This document shows positions 8,529 through 17,756 of a DNA stretch of 64,000 nt, one piece after another. Position numbers and translations under genes: made by a program. The stretch comes from Paracoccus tegillarcae (lineage in GTDB: Bacteria; Pseudomonadota; Alphaproteobacteria; Rhodobacterales; Rhodobacteraceae). Location of the stretch: positions 1 through 64,000 of the forward strand of contig NZ_CP025409.1 in the NCBI RefSeq assembly GCF_002847305.1. Reading direction: 5' to 3'. The first letter of the stretch is position 1; the number at the start of each line of letters is the position of its first letter. The notes below the pieces were generated by a model that saw only the letters and a program-made list of their open reading frames with translations, searched no databases and had not been told where the DNA came from.

Positions 8529-10295
8529 TCAGTGACGCTTCTTCGGCGGAATCAGGTCGGTGATTGTGCCCTCGAACATTTCGGCAGCAAAGTTCACCGT
8601 CTCACTCAGGGTAGGATGCGGGTGGATCGTGTGGCCAAGGTCGACCGCATCGGCCCCCATCTCGATGGCCAAGGCCACCTCGGCGATCAGATCGCCGGCG
8701 TTCGGGCCGACGATGGCAGCGCCGATGACGCGTTGATCGGTTTCGTCGAAGATCAGCTTGGTGATGCCCTCGGACCGGCCAATTGAAAGCGACCGTCCAG
8801 AGGCAGCCCAGGGGAAAACGCCCTTGCCGACCTTCAGTCCACTTGCCTTGGCCTGGGCTTCCGTCACGCCGACCCAGGCAACTTCGGGGTCGGTGTAGGC
8901 GACCGAGGGAATCACGCGGGCGTCGAAGTGGCGGTTTTGCCCGGCCGCGACCTCGGCTGCGACCTTGCCTTCATGGACTGCCTTGTGCGCCAGCATCGGC
9001 TGGCCCACCACGTCGCCGATGGCGAAGATATGGGGAACATTGGTACGCTGCTGGCTGTCCACGGCGATGAATCCGCGGTCGTCCACGGCCACGCCCGCGG
9101 CGCCGGCGTTCAGCATCTTGCCGTTGGGCCGACGCCCGACCGACACAAGGATCTTGTCGAAGCGATCGGTGGTGGTGCCGCCCTTGTCGTCCTCGAAGGT
9201 GACGGTCAGCCCGTCCTCGTCGGCCGAGACCGCCGTGACCTTGGTCTTGAGCAGGATCTTCTCGTATCGGGCCTCGATCCGCTTATGCAGGGGCTTGACG
9301 ATGTCCTTGTCGGCGCCGGGGATGATCTGGTCCATCAGTTCCACGACCGTTACACTGGACCCCAGCGCGTCATAGACGCAGGCCATTTCCAGCCCGATGA
9401 TGCCGCCGCCCAGAACCAGAAGGCGCGCGGGCACGCCGTCCAGTTCCAGCGCGCCGGTGGAATCGATCACGCGGGGATCGTCATGGGGAATGAACGGCAG
9501 GGTCACGGGTTCGGACCCGGCGGCGATGATGCACTGGTCGAAGCTGACCGTGGATGTCGCCCCGTCGTTGTCGACCGCGATCATGTTGGGTCCGGCAAAG
9601 GTGCCAAAGCCGGTCACGACCTGAACCTTGCGGCCCTTTGCCAGACCGCTGAGACCGCCCGTCAACTGCGTGACGACCGAGTTCTTCCAGCCGCGCAGCG
9701 CATCGAGATCCACCTCGGGCGGCGAGAAGCGCAGGCCATGATGGCCCATCTCCTCGGCTTCCGAGATGACCTTGGCTACGTGCAGCAGAGCCTTGGACGG
9801 AATGCAGCCGACGTTCAGGCAGACCCCACCCAGCGTTGGATAGCGTTCGATCAGCACGACCTTCTTGCCCAGGTCGGCCGCGCGGAACGCCGCCGTATAG
9901 CCGCCCGGACCTGAACCGAGCACGACCACCTCGGCATGGATGTCGCCGCGCGCCGAAGCGGACAGCGCTGCCGGGACGGGCTGAGCTGCGGCCGGGCTGC
10001 TGTCACGACCGCCGCTGCTGTCCTTGCGCGGTTCCTCCTTGCCCTTGGCGGGTTCGGCGGCGGCGCCGGCGGTGTCCAGCGTCAGGATCACCGATCCTTC
10101 GGAGACCCGATCGCCTTCCTTGACCGAGATCGCGGTGATCCGGCCTGCGGTGGGGCTGGGCACCTCCATCGTCGCCTTGTCGGATTCCAGTTCGATAAGC
10201 GGCTGCTCCTCGGCAACCTCGTCGCCCACGGCGACCAAGAGGGTGATGATCGGCACATCCTTGAAATCGCCGATGTCGGGAACCTTGACGTCCAT
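8529..10295 (-). CDS. lpdA: Dihydrolipoyl dehydrogenase (E3) with N-terminal lipoyl domain
   Basis: E3 of the pyruvate dehydrogenase complex, reoxidising dihydrolipoyl groups with NAD+. Residues 1-75 are a biotinyl/lipoyl domain with the lipoylated Lys40 in ESDKATMEVPSP; an Ala/Pro-rich linker follows, then the flavoprotein core from about residue 118. The FAD motif GSGPGG, the redox disulfide C159/C164 (GGVCLNVGC) and the C-terminal HPHPTLSE active-site motif are present. AAGGAGGG lies 8 bases before the chosen ATG. A lipoyl-fused E3 is the form found with homodimeric E1 in beta- and some gammaproteobacteria, not the usual alphaproteobacterial arrangement. Confidence 0.95.
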   Translation of the reverse strand: MDVKVPDIGDFKDVPIITLLVAVGDEVAEEQPLIELESDKATMEVPSPTAGRITAISVKEGDRVSEGSVILTLDTAGAAAEPAKGKEEPRKDSSGGRDSSPAAAQPVPAALSASARGDIHAEVVVLGSGPGGYTAAFRAADLGKKVVLIERYPTLGGVCLNVGCIPSKALLHVAKVISEAEEMGHHGLRFSPPEVDLDALRGWKNSVVTQLTGGLSGLAKGRKVQVVTGFGTFAGPNMIAVDNDGATSTVSFDQCIIAAGSEPVTLPFIPHDDPRVIDSTGALELDGVPARLLVLGGGIIGLEMACVYDALGSSVTVVELMDQIIPGADKDIVKPLHKRIEARYEKILLKTKVTAVSADEDGLTVTFEDDKGGTTTDRFDKILVSVGRRPNGKMLNAGAAGVAVDDRGFIAVDSQQRTNVPHIFAIGDVVGQPMLAHKAVHEGKVAAEVAAGQNRHFDARVIPSVAYTDPEVAWVGVTEAQAKASGLKVGKGVFPWAASGRSLSIGRSEGITKLIFDETDQRVIGAAIVGPNAGDLIAEVALAIEMGADAVDLGHTIHPHPTLSETVNFAAEMFEGTITDLIPPKKRH

Positions 10296-10309
10296 GTTTC
10301 GGCCCTCCT

Positions 10310-11554
10310 TCACAGCATGATCCGGCGCACGTCGCCGAGCAGGTGCTTCAGCGTCGCGGCAAAGCGAGCCGCCAACGCCCCGTCGATGGCGCGGTGGTCA
10401 TAGCTGATGGACATCGGCAGCATGTTGCGCGGCACGAATTGCTGGCCGTCCCAGACCGGCGCCATCCGGGAGCGCGTCAGGCCCAGGATCGCCACCTCGG
10501 GGGCGTTCACGATAGGGGTGAAGGCGACACCGCCGATGCCCCCCAGCGACGAGATGGTGAAGGTCGCGCCCTGCATGTCCTGGGACTTCAACTCCCCCGC
10601 GCGGGCCTTGGCGCTGAGGCCGCCCAGTTCCTTCGAGATGTCGACAATCCCCTTGCGGTCGGCGTCCTTGATGACCGGCACCACGAGCCCGTTCGGCGTG
10701 TCCGCGGCAAAGCCGATGTTGTAATAGGACTTGCGGATCAGCTTGTCGCCGTCGGGGTGGATCGACGAGTTGAACTCCCAGTGCTTGCGCAGTGCGGACA
10801 CGCTGGCCTTGATCACAAGCGCTAGCAGGGTGACGCGATAGCCGTCCTTCTTGGCCTCGTCGTCCAGTTCCTTGCGGAACTGGTCGATCTCGGTGATGTC
10901 GGCTTCCTCTTGATGGGTGACATGGGGGACGTTCAGCCAGGACCGGTGCAGCGCGGGGCCGGACAGCTTCTTGATGCGCGCCATTTCCACGTTTTCGACC
11001 GGACCGAACTTCGAGAAGTCCACAACCGGAATCGGCGGGATGCCCATGCCGCCGCCCTGCGCCGCGCCGCCCGATGCAGCGGCGGCCGGGACTGCGCTGG
11101 CCTTCAGCGCCGCCGTCACATCGTCGCGCAGGATGCGCCCCTTGCGGCCCGAGCCGTTGATCTTGGCCAGATCAATCCCCAACTGCCGCGCAAAGGCGCG
11201 GATCGACGGCGAGGCATGGGCTTTGTTGAACCCCGAATCGGTGACGGCGGCGGCTGCGGGGGCTGCCGCGGCCGGAGCCGCTGCGGCGGGCGCCGATGCG
11301 GCGGCTGCGCCGTCGCTGCCCTCGGCCTCGACCGTCAGGATCACCGATCCCTCGGAGACCCGGTCGCCTTCCTTGACAACGATAGAGGCGATGCGGCCGG
11401 CGACGGGGCTTGGCACCTCCATCGTGGCCTTGTCGGATTCAAGCTCGATCAACGGGTCCTCGGCGGCGATGGTGTCGCCCACCTTCACCAGAACGGTGAT
11501 GACCGGGACATCCTTGAAATCGCCGATGTCCGGAACGTTCACTTCAACAGGCAT
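10310..11554 (-). CDS. aceF: Pyruvate dehydrogenase E2, dihydrolipoyl acetyltransferase
   Basis: E2 core of the pyruvate dehydrogenase complex, transferring acetyl groups from lipoate to CoA. 414 residues: one lipoyl domain (Lys42 in SDKATMEVPSP), an Ala/Pro-rich linker, a peripheral subunit-binding domain (ASPSIRAFARQLGID ... GSGRKGRI) and the catalytic domain ending with the DHRAIDGA motif that holds the active-site His. Only one lipoyl domain is present; the second in the complex sits on the neighbouring E3. It lies 24 bp after aceE and 14 bp before lpdA, so all three subunits are co-translated. Confidence 0.96.
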   Translation of the reverse strand: MPVEVNVPDIGDFKDVPVITVLVKVGDTIAAEDPLIELESDKATMEVPSPVAGRIASIVVKEGDRVSEGSVILTVEAEGSDGAAAASAPAAAAPAAAAPAAAAVTDSGFNKAHASPSIRAFARQLGIDLAKINGSGRKGRILRDDVTAALKASAVPAAAASGGAAQGGGMGIPPIPVVDFSKFGPVENVEMARIKKLSGPALHRSWLNVPHVTHQEEADITEIDQFRKELDDEAKKDGYRVTLLALVIKASVSALRKHWEFNSSIHPDGDKLIRKSYYNIGFAADTPNGLVVPVIKDADRKGIVDISKELGGLSAKARAGELKSQDMQGATFTISSLGGIGGVAFTPIVNAPEVAILGLTRSRMAPVWDGQQFVPRNMLPMSISYDHRAIDGALAARFAATLKHLLGDVRRIML

Positions 11555-11578
11555 GATGTGTCTCCTCCTTCTTCCCGC

Positions 11579-14233
11579 TCAGACCAGCCGGGGGTTCGGC
11601 TTGGCGCCGTCGATGTCATACTTGGCAAGGGCAGCCTTCAGCGTCGCCTCGTCGACCGCCCCGTCACGGAACAGATCCACCATGGCTGCGGCGGCGATGT
11701 GGTTGGCATCGACCTCGAAGAACCTCCGCAGGTTCACCCGGCTGTCGGACCGGCCGAACCCGTCGGTCCCCAGCACCGTGTAGCGGCCCGGCACGAAGGC
11801 CCGGATCTGCTCGGCATAGTTCTTCATGTAGTCGGTGGCGGCGATCACCGGTCCCTTGGCCTTGGACAGCGTTTGCGTGACGAAAGCCTCTCGCGGGGGT
11901 TCCATCGGGTTCAGGCGGTTCCAGCGTTCTGCGTCCTGGCCGTCGCGGGCCAGTTCGTTCAGGCTGGTCGCCGACCAGATGTCGGCGGTGACGCCGAAAT
12001 CGGCCTCAAGCATCTCGGCGGCCCTGATCGCCTGGATCAGGATCGTGCCCGATCCCAGCAGATTGACGTGATTCTTGCCCGCCTTCTTGACCTCTTTCAG
12101 GCGATAGAGGCCGCGGATGATGCCCTCCTCGCAGCCTGCGGGCATGTCGGGATGGGCATAGTTTTCGTTCATCAGGGTGATGTAGAAATACACGTCCTCC
12201 TGATCCTGATACATCCGCGTCATGCCGTGCTGCACGATCACCGCCACCTCGTGCTGGAAGGTCGGGTCGTAGCTGATGCAGTTCGGGATGGTGCCCGCCA
12301 TGATATGGCTGTGGCCGTCCTCGTGCTGCAAGCCCTCGCCGTTCAGCGTCGTGCGCCCGGCGGTGCCGCCCAGCATGAAGCCGCGCGCCCGGCTGTCGCC
12401 CGCAGCCCAGGCCAGATCGCCCACCCGCTGAAAACCGAACATCGAATAGTAGATGAAGAACGGGATCATCGGCACGCCGTGGTTGGAATAGGACGTGGCC
12501 GCCGCGATCCAGTCGGCCATGGCACCGGCCTCGTTGATGCCTTCCTGCAAGACCTGCCCATCCGCTGCCTCGCGGTAATAGGACATCTGCTCACGATCTT
12601 CGGGCGTATAGTGCTGGCCGGCGGGATTGTAGATCCCTATGGATCGGAACAGCCCCTCCATGCCGAAGGTGCGGCTTTCGTCCGGCACGATCGGCACGAT
12701 ATGCTTGCCCAGCTCCTTGTCGCGCAGAAGTGTGGTCAGGATGCGCACAAAGGCCATCGTGGTCGAAATCTCGCGCTCGCCCGTGTTCTGAAGCTGCGCC
12801 TTGAACGCCTCGAGCGGCGGGATTTCCAGCTTGGGCGAGGTGCTGACACGCTGCGGGAACGCGCCACCCAGGGCCTTGCGCCGGTCCGCCAGATAGGCCT
12901 TCTGGGCGTTGTTCAACGCGACGAAGGGGGCCTTCGGCAAATCCTCGTCGGACACGGGGATCTTGAAGCGGTCTCGGAACGCGCGCAGTTGGTCCTCTGC
13001 CAGCTTTTTCTGCTGGTGGGTGGTGTTCTGCCCTTCGCCCGCAGATCCCATGCCATAGCCTTTGACCGTCTTGATCAGCAGGCAGGTCGGCTGGTCCCTG
13101 GTGTCGGTCGCCTTGCGGAACGCGGTATAGACCTTCTCGGGATCGTGGCCGCCCCGGCTCAGCGTCCAGATCTGATCGTCGGACCAATCCTCGACCAGGG
13201 CCGCGGTTTCGGGATATTTGCCGAAGAAATGCTTGCGGATATAGGCGCCGTCCTTGGACTTGAAGGTCTGGTAGTCGCCGTCCACCGTTTCGTCCATCAA
13301 CTGGCGCAGCCGGCCGCTGGTGTCGTTTTCCAGCAGGTCGTCCCAGCCCTTGCCCCACAGCAGCTTGACAACATTCCAGCCTGCGCCGCGGAAGTTGCCC
13401 TCCAGCTCCTGCACGATCTTGCCGTTGCCGCGGACCGGGCCGTCCAAGCGTTGCAGGTTGCAGTTGATGACGAAGATCAGGTTGTCGAGACCCTCGCGCG
13501 CGGCCAGGTCGATGGCGCCGCGGCTTTCCGGCTCGTCCATCTCTCCGTCGCCCAGGAAGCACCAGACCTTGCGGTCGGCCATGTCGATCAGCCCGCGGTT
13601 GTGCATGTATTTCATGAACCGCGCCTGATAGATCGCCATCAGCGGGCCTAGTCCCATGCTGACGGTCGGGAACTGCCAGTAATCCGGCATCAGCCAGGGA
13701 TGGGGATAGGACGACAGCCCCCCGCCCCCGACCTCGGACCGGAAGTTCAGCATCTGCTCTTCGGTGATGCGGCCTTCCATGAAGGACCGGGCATAGATGC
13801 CGGGCACCACATGGCCCTGGAAGAATACCAGATCGCCGCCGTGAATCGCCGACCGCGCGCGCCAGAAGTGGTTCAGCCCGACATCATACATCACCGCCGA
13901 GGAGGCGAAGGATGCGATGTGCCCGCCGTATTCGCTGGATTCCTTGTTGCGGCGCACGACCGTCGCCATGGCGTTCCAGCGGTTGATGGTGCGGATGCGC
14001 CATTCCATGTCCAGATCGCCCGGGAACTCATCCTGATCGTCAACTGGGATCGTGTTCTGGTAAGGGGTCGTTGCAGAGAACGGCAGTGTCGCCCCAGCGG
14101 CGCGGGCCTGTGCGACGGCTCTATCGAGCAGGAAATGAGCCCTGTTGGGGCCATCGCGTTCAATCACGTCGGCAATGGCATCCTGCCATTCGCGGGATTC
14201 GATCGGGTCGATATCGGGACCGAGGTCTCTCAT
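11579..14233 (-). CDS. aceE: Pyruvate dehydrogenase E1, homodimeric type
   Basis: Thiamine-diphosphate-dependent E1 that decarboxylates pyruvate and loads the acetyl group on lipoate. 884 residues, the size of AceE-type single-chain E1, not the alpha/beta heterotetramer usual in alphaproteobacteria. The ThDP motif GDGEMDEPES is followed about 30 residues later by the NCNLQRLDGPV end of the motif. The start at 14233 (MRDLGPDIDP) has GAAGGAAAC upstream and fits the family; the longer open frame upstream lies within phaB. Placement 11 bp after phaB joins acetyl-CoA supply directly to PHB synthesis. Confidence 0.96.
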   Translation of the reverse strand: MRDLGPDIDPIESREWQDAIADVIERDGPNRAHFLLDRAVAQARAAGATLPFSATTPYQNTIPVDDQDEFPGDLDMEWRIRTINRWNAMATVVRRNKESSEYGGHIASFASSAVMYDVGLNHFWRARSAIHGGDLVFFQGHVVPGIYARSFMEGRITEEQMLNFRSEVGGGGLSSYPHPWLMPDYWQFPTVSMGLGPLMAIYQARFMKYMHNRGLIDMADRKVWCFLGDGEMDEPESRGAIDLAAREGLDNLIFVINCNLQRLDGPVRGNGKIVQELEGNFRGAGWNVVKLLWGKGWDDLLENDTSGRLRQLMDETVDGDYQTFKSKDGAYIRKHFFGKYPETAALVEDWSDDQIWTLSRGGHDPEKVYTAFRKATDTRDQPTCLLIKTVKGYGMGSAGEGQNTTHQQKKLAEDQLRAFRDRFKIPVSDEDLPKAPFVALNNAQKAYLADRRKALGGAFPQRVSTSPKLEIPPLEAFKAQLQNTGEREISTTMAFVRILTTLLRDKELGKHIVPIVPDESRTFGMEGLFRSIGIYNPAGQHYTPEDREQMSYYREAADGQVLQEGINEAGAMADWIAAATSYSNHGVPMIPFFIYYSMFGFQRVGDLAWAAGDSRARGFMLGGTAGRTTLNGEGLQHEDGHSHIMAGTIPNCISYDPTFQHEVAVIVQHGMTRMYQDQEDVYFYITLMNENYAHPDMPAGCEEGIIRGLYRLKEVKKAGKNHVNLLGSGTILIQAIRAAEMLEADFGVTADIWSATSLNELARDGQDAERWNRLNPMEPPREAFVTQTLSKAKGPVIAATDYMKNYAEQIRAFVPGRYTVLGTDGFGRSDSRVNLRRFFEVDANHIAAAAMVDLFRDGAVDEATLKAALAKYDIDGAKPNPRLV

Positions 14234-14244
14234 GGGTGTTTCCT

Positions 14245-14970
14245 TCAAACGAAGAACTGGCCGCCATTGGCGGAGATGGTGGAGCCGGTGATGAAGCCGG
14301 CATCGTCCGAAGCCAGGAAGATCACGGTGCGTGCGATTTCCTCGGGCTCGCCAAGACGCCCGACGGGAATCTGCGGGATGATCTTCTCGTTCAGCACCTT
14401 CTCGTCGATGGCGCGCACCATCTCGGTCCCGATATAGCCCGGACAGATCGCGTTCACGGTGATGCCGGCGCGCGCACCCTCTTGCGCCAGGGCCTTGGTA
14501 AAGCCCAGATCGCCCGCCTTGGCCGCCGAATAGTTCGCCTGGCCCGCCTGACCCTTCTGGCCGTTGATCGAGCTGATGTTGACGATGCGGCCGAACTTGC
14601 GGTCGCGCATCCCGGTCCAGACCGGATGGGTCATGTTGAACAGCCCGGTCAGGTTGGTGTCCATCACCTCTTTCCACTGCTGCGGCGTCATCTTGTGGAA
14701 CATCGCATCGCGGGTGATGCCGGCATTATTCACCAGCACGGCGACCGGGCCGAGTTCCTCTTCGACCTGCTTCAGACCTGCGGCGCAGGCGTCGTAATCG
14801 GCGACGGACCATTTGTAGGTCTTGATCCCGGTCTCGTCGGTAAAGGCCTTCGCGGCCTCGTCATTGCCGGCATAATTCGCCGCGACGGTGTAACCCGCAT
14901 CCTTCAGCGCCTTCGAGATCGCGGCGCCAATGCCGCGCGATCCCCCAGTAACTAGTGCAACCCTGGACAT
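14245..14970 (-). CDS. phaB: Acetoacetyl-CoA reductase PhaB
   Basis: NADPH-dependent short-chain dehydrogenase reducing acetoacetyl-CoA to (R)-3-hydroxybutyryl-CoA, the PHB monomer donor. 241 residues. The nucleotide motif TGGSRGIG (residues 8-15), NNAG (91-94) and the catalytic Ser in NISS, Tyr147 and Lys151 (YSAAK) are all present. GGGAGGG precedes the chosen ATG; the open frame extends six codons further without a better site. It follows phaA by 92 bp holding a strong hairpin and precedes aceE by 11 bp. Confidence 0.96.
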   Translation of the reverse strand: MSRVALVTGGSRGIGAAISKALKDAGYTVAANYAGNDEAAKAFTDETGIKTYKWSVADYDACAAGLKQVEEELGPVAVLVNNAGITRDAMFHKMTPQQWKEVMDTNLTGLFNMTHPVWTGMRDRKFGRIVNISSINGQKGQAGQANYSAAKAGDLGFTKALAQEGARAGITVNAICPGYIGTEMVRAIDEKVLNEKIIPQIPVGRLGEPEEIARTVIFLASDDAGFITGSTISANGGQFFV

Positions 14971-15026
14971 GAATCCCTCCCTTTTCAAGAATTTGCCGTC
15001 CCTGAAATATTGCTACAAGGATGGCC

Positions 15027-15055
15027 AAACGTGCGCAATGATATTGCGCACGTTT
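15027..15055. promoter_or_regulatory. Perfect 13-bp inverted repeat between phaA and phaB
   Basis: Arms AAACGTGCGCAAT (15027-15039) and its exact complement (15043-15055) around a 3-base loop. In the operon mRNA (minus strand) the hairpin is followed by GGCC, not a U tract, so it is not a classical terminator for the operon; on the plus strand TTTT follows. It could limit phaBC-side expression by RNA processing or partial attenuation, or be a protein operator: it is rich in TGC/GCA, the type of sequence PhaR repressors recognise in this group, but I cannot confirm a PhaR site. Confidence 0.55.
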
Positions 15056-15062
15056 TCCTGCC

Positions 15063-16235
15063 TTACCGTTCCAGGCACATGGCGACGCCCATGCCGCCCC
15101 CGATGCACAGCGTGGCAAGGCCCTTTTTCGCGTCGCGCCGCTTCATCTCGAACAGCAGGGTGTTCAGGACGCGCGCGCCCGATGCGCCGATCGGGTGGCC
15201 GATGGCGATGGCGCCGCCGTTCACGTTCACGATCTCGGGGTCCCAGCCCATGTCCTTGTTGACGGCACAAGCCTGGGCGGCAAAGGCTTCGTTCGCCTCG
15301 ACGAGATCCAGGTCGCCCACGGACCAGCCCGCTTTTTCCAGTGCCTTGCGGCTGGCCGGGATCGGGCCGGTGCCCATGATCGCCGGGTCAAGCCCTGCCG
15401 TTGACCAGGATGCGATGCGCGCCAGGGGGGTCAGGCCGCGGCGGCTGGCCTCGTCCTCGGTCATGACCATCACCGCCGCCGCGCCGTCGTTCAGGCCGGA
15501 CGCATTGCCCGCCGTGACCGTGCCGTCCTTGGAAAACGCCGGGCGCAGCTTCTGCATGGCGTCGATGGTGGCGCCGTGACGGATGTATTCGTCCTTGTCC
15601 ACGACCGTGTCGCCCTTGCGGGTCTTGACCGTGAAGGCCACGATCTCGTCATCAAAGCGGCCCGCCTTTTGCGCGGCCTCGGCCTTGTTCTGCGAAGCAA
15701 GCGCGAATTCGTCCTGCTGGTCGCGACTGATCTGCCATTTCTGGGCGACGTTTTCGGCCGTGGTTCCCATGTGATAGTTGTTGAAGGCATCCCACAGGCC
15801 GTCGCGGATCATGGTGTCGATGAACTGCATGTCACCCATCTTCTGGCCCGCACGCAGATAGGCCGCATGGGTGGACATCGACATGCTTTCCTGGCCGCCC
15901 GCCAGCACCACCGTGGCATCGCCCGTCGTTACCTGCTGGGCGGCCAAGGCAACGGCCCGCAGTCCAGACCCGCAGACTTGGTTCAGAAGCCAGGCCGAGG
16001 ATTCGGCCTGCAGGCCCGCGTTGATATGCGCCTGTCGCGCCGGGTTCTGGCCCTGGCCCGCGGTCAGGACCTGGCCCAGGATCGTTTCGGAAACTTCGGC
16101 CGGGTCGATCCCGGCCCGCGACACGACTTCCTGCAGGACCGCTGCGCCCAGGTCATGCGCGGGGATATTGGCGAACGATCCCAGAAAGCTGCCGACGGGA
16201 GTGCGTGCGGCGGCAACGATTACGGCTTTGGTCAT
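15063..16235 (-). CDS. phaA: Acetyl-CoA acetyltransferase (beta-ketothiolase) PhaA
   Basis: Condenses two acetyl-CoA to acetoacetyl-CoA, the first step of PHB synthesis. 390 residues, with nucleophile Cys88 (NQVCGSGL), the His of GHPIGASG near 347 and proton-transfer Cys377 (TLCIGGGMG), matching biosynthetic thiolase spacing. The start at 16235 gives the [16 protein letters not shown]-terminus of the family. It is the first gene of the operon, behind a leader of about 270 bases and a strong promoter at 16516-16544, divergent from the GntR/FadR regulator. Confidence 0.96.
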   Translation of the reverse strand: MTKAVIVAAARTPVGSFLGSFANIPAHDLGAAVLQEVVSRAGIDPAEVSETILGQVLTAGQGQNPARQAHINAGLQAESSAWLLNQVCGSGLRAVALAAQQVTTGDATVVLAGGQESMSMSTHAAYLRAGQKMGDMQFIDTMIRDGLWDAFNNYHMGTTAENVAQKWQISRDQQDEFALASQNKAEAAQKAGRFDDEIVAFTVKTRKGDTVVDKDEYIRHGATIDAMQKLRPAFSKDGTVTAGNASGLNDGAAAVMVMTEDEASRRGLTPLARIASWSTAGLDPAIMGTGPIPASRKALEKAGWSVGDLDLVEANEAFAAQACAVNKDMGWDPEIVNVNGGAIAIGHPIGASGARVLNTLLFEMKRRDAKKGLATLCIGGGMGVAMCLER

Positions 16236-16515
16236 AGCATCGATCCTTTTCCTAAGGTCGTTTGAAAGGCGCTCAGTTTGCTGTGGAAGTGCCATCGGCA
16301 GAACAAAGCAACGCGGCTCGACATAGCCGATTTGATGGCCCCTCGCCCGAAAAGTCAGCGGCGCGGCACCGTGGACAGGCATGGCGGAGACGACCCGAGC
16401 GACTGACCGGCCAAGCAGGCCTGCGGTCCGGCCCGACCGCCTCGTGCTGCAGCATGGACGCCCCCTCCCAGAGTTGGTTCGGAGCGCTCAGCGTTCCGCC
16501 TACGTCATAACAGGT

Positions 16516-16553
16516 ATATAAACTTTATCACTTATCCTAGTCAACAAGTTTAT
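16516..16553 (-). promoter_or_regulatory. Operon promoter overlapped by inverted repeat
   Basis: On the minus strand TTGACT (16544-16539) is separated by 17 bases from TTATAT (16521-16516), a near-consensus sigma-70 promoter for phaA onward, with transcription starting about 270 bases before the phaA ATG. A perfect 8-bp inverted repeat, ATAAACTT (16518-16525) and AAGTTTAT (16546-16553), brackets the -35 and -10 elements and is the best candidate operator for the divergent FadR-family regulator. The whole 16500-16760 stretch is AT-rich against the GC-rich surroundings. Confidence 0.65.
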
Positions 16554-16697
16554 TTACCTTTAGATCAGGCGCCGTGAAAAGTGATCGTAGGTTGACGCAG
16601 CGTGCTCGGCAGCGTGAGGTTCACCGGATACCCCATGGATATCAAGAAAATACTGATTTTCAGTCAAAAAAATACACGACTGGAGAAGATTCTGTCC

Positions 16698-16725
16698 TTG
16701 AAATCAGACTCCGGTGAGGTAAATA
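16698..16725 (+). promoter_or_regulatory. Candidate promoter of the GntR/FadR regulator
   Basis: TTGAAA at 16698-16703 and TAAATA at 16720-16725 with a 16-base spacer lie about 45 bases before the regulator ATG, inside the AT-rich intergenic block. The match is moderate. Confidence 0.4.
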
Positions 16726-16769
16726 ATATTAATGTCTGTCTATCGGCACCCCTAAGGAGCTCGCCGCCC

Positions 16770-17543
16770 ATGATTGCTGCGGAAATTTTTGAGCCGATTG
16801 ATCACGAATCAGTCGTCGATACGGTTGTCGGCAAGGTTGAAACGATGATCGTCGATGGGGTTCTGAAGGACGGTGCTCGTTTGCCGTCGGAGCGCGAAAT
16901 GGCCGACGCCTTCGGGGTGTCGCGGCCAAAGCTGCGTGAAGCGCTGCAGACGCTCGAGGTTCGCGGCCTCGTTCATGTCCGCCACGGTGACGGAACTTAT
17001 ATTGCCGAACTGACCGGCAGGGCCATGTCGCCGGCCATGTTGGCGCTTTATTCGCGCCATGGCGAAGCCTTTCACGACTATCTCGAATACCGGCGCGAGC
17101 AGGAAGCCTTCGCGACCCGCCTTGCCGCGCAGCGCGCGACAGCTGCGGACAAGGAGCGTCTGTCTGCGATCAGGGAAGAACTCGAAGCGGCCTGGCTTGG
17201 TCAGGACGCAGAGGCGGAAAGCGAAGCTGATTTCCGGCTTCACCGTGCTGTGGTCGATGCCAGCCACAACACAACGCTGATCCACATGATGGCGTCGGTC
17301 TATGACCTGACACGTCGCGGAATCTTCTACAATCATGACCTTCTCCGCAGTATCGATGACAGCGGACGCAAGCTTCTCGATCAACACATAGAGATCATTG
17401 AGTCGGTTCTGTCCGCTGATCCTGTACGAGCCGAGGAGGCTGCGCGCGACCACATGGACTATGTCGAGGAATCGATACGTCGTGGTCGGGAGCTGCAGCG
17501 ACGAGAGCAGCGCGCTCGAATGCGATTCAAGTCTGGGGTCTGA
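16770..17543 (+). CDS. GntR-family regulator, FadR/LldR/PdhR type
   Basis: DNA-binding regulator of 257 residues. Residues 10-80 form the winged helix (DGARLPSEREMADAFGVSR is the GntR recognition region); residues 95-240 form an FCD ligand domain whose metal/ligand set Asp154, His158, His206 and His228 is intact. This subfamily includes the lactate sensor LldR and pyruvate sensor PdhR, so lactate or pyruvate is the likely effector given the divergent operon. The start at 16770 has AAGGAG 11 bases upstream; the frame is open back to 16602 but that part is AT-rich promoter DNA. It probably represses the operon and possibly itself. Confidence 0.88.
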   Translation: MIAAEIFEPIDHESVVDTVVGKVETMIVDGVLKDGARLPSEREMADAFGVSRPKLREALQTLEVRGLVHVRHGDGTYIAELTGRAMSPAMLALYSRHGEAFHDYLEYRREQEAFATRLAAQRATAADKERLSAIREELEAAWLGQDAEAESEADFRLHRAVVDASHNTTLIHMMASVYDLTRRGIFYNHDLLRSIDDSGRKLLDQHIEIIESVLSADPVRAEEAARDHMDYVEESIRRGRELQRREQRARMRFKSGV

Positions 17544-17756
17544 GTGAGCTGGCTTCATCATTTCCTTTCTTCCGGGTATCTGATGGAGCAATGTTCTGAA
17601 CCTGCCTGCAACTCAGCTCGCTGCCCGTGGGCCTGCCGCCCCCTGCCCTGCGTCTGCGGGAGTTGGCAGGCTTGCATCAGCCGGGGATGCGGGGGGTTCA
17701 GATCCGGCCTGGCGCGCTGCCGGATAGCGCGCCGATGCGGACTGAAGGAAATGCTG

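Noticed and set aside
16652..16664. Small palindrome ACTGATTTTCAGT before the regulator
   Set aside because: Five-base arms are too short to call in AT-rich DNA; the repeat at 16518-16553 is better placed.
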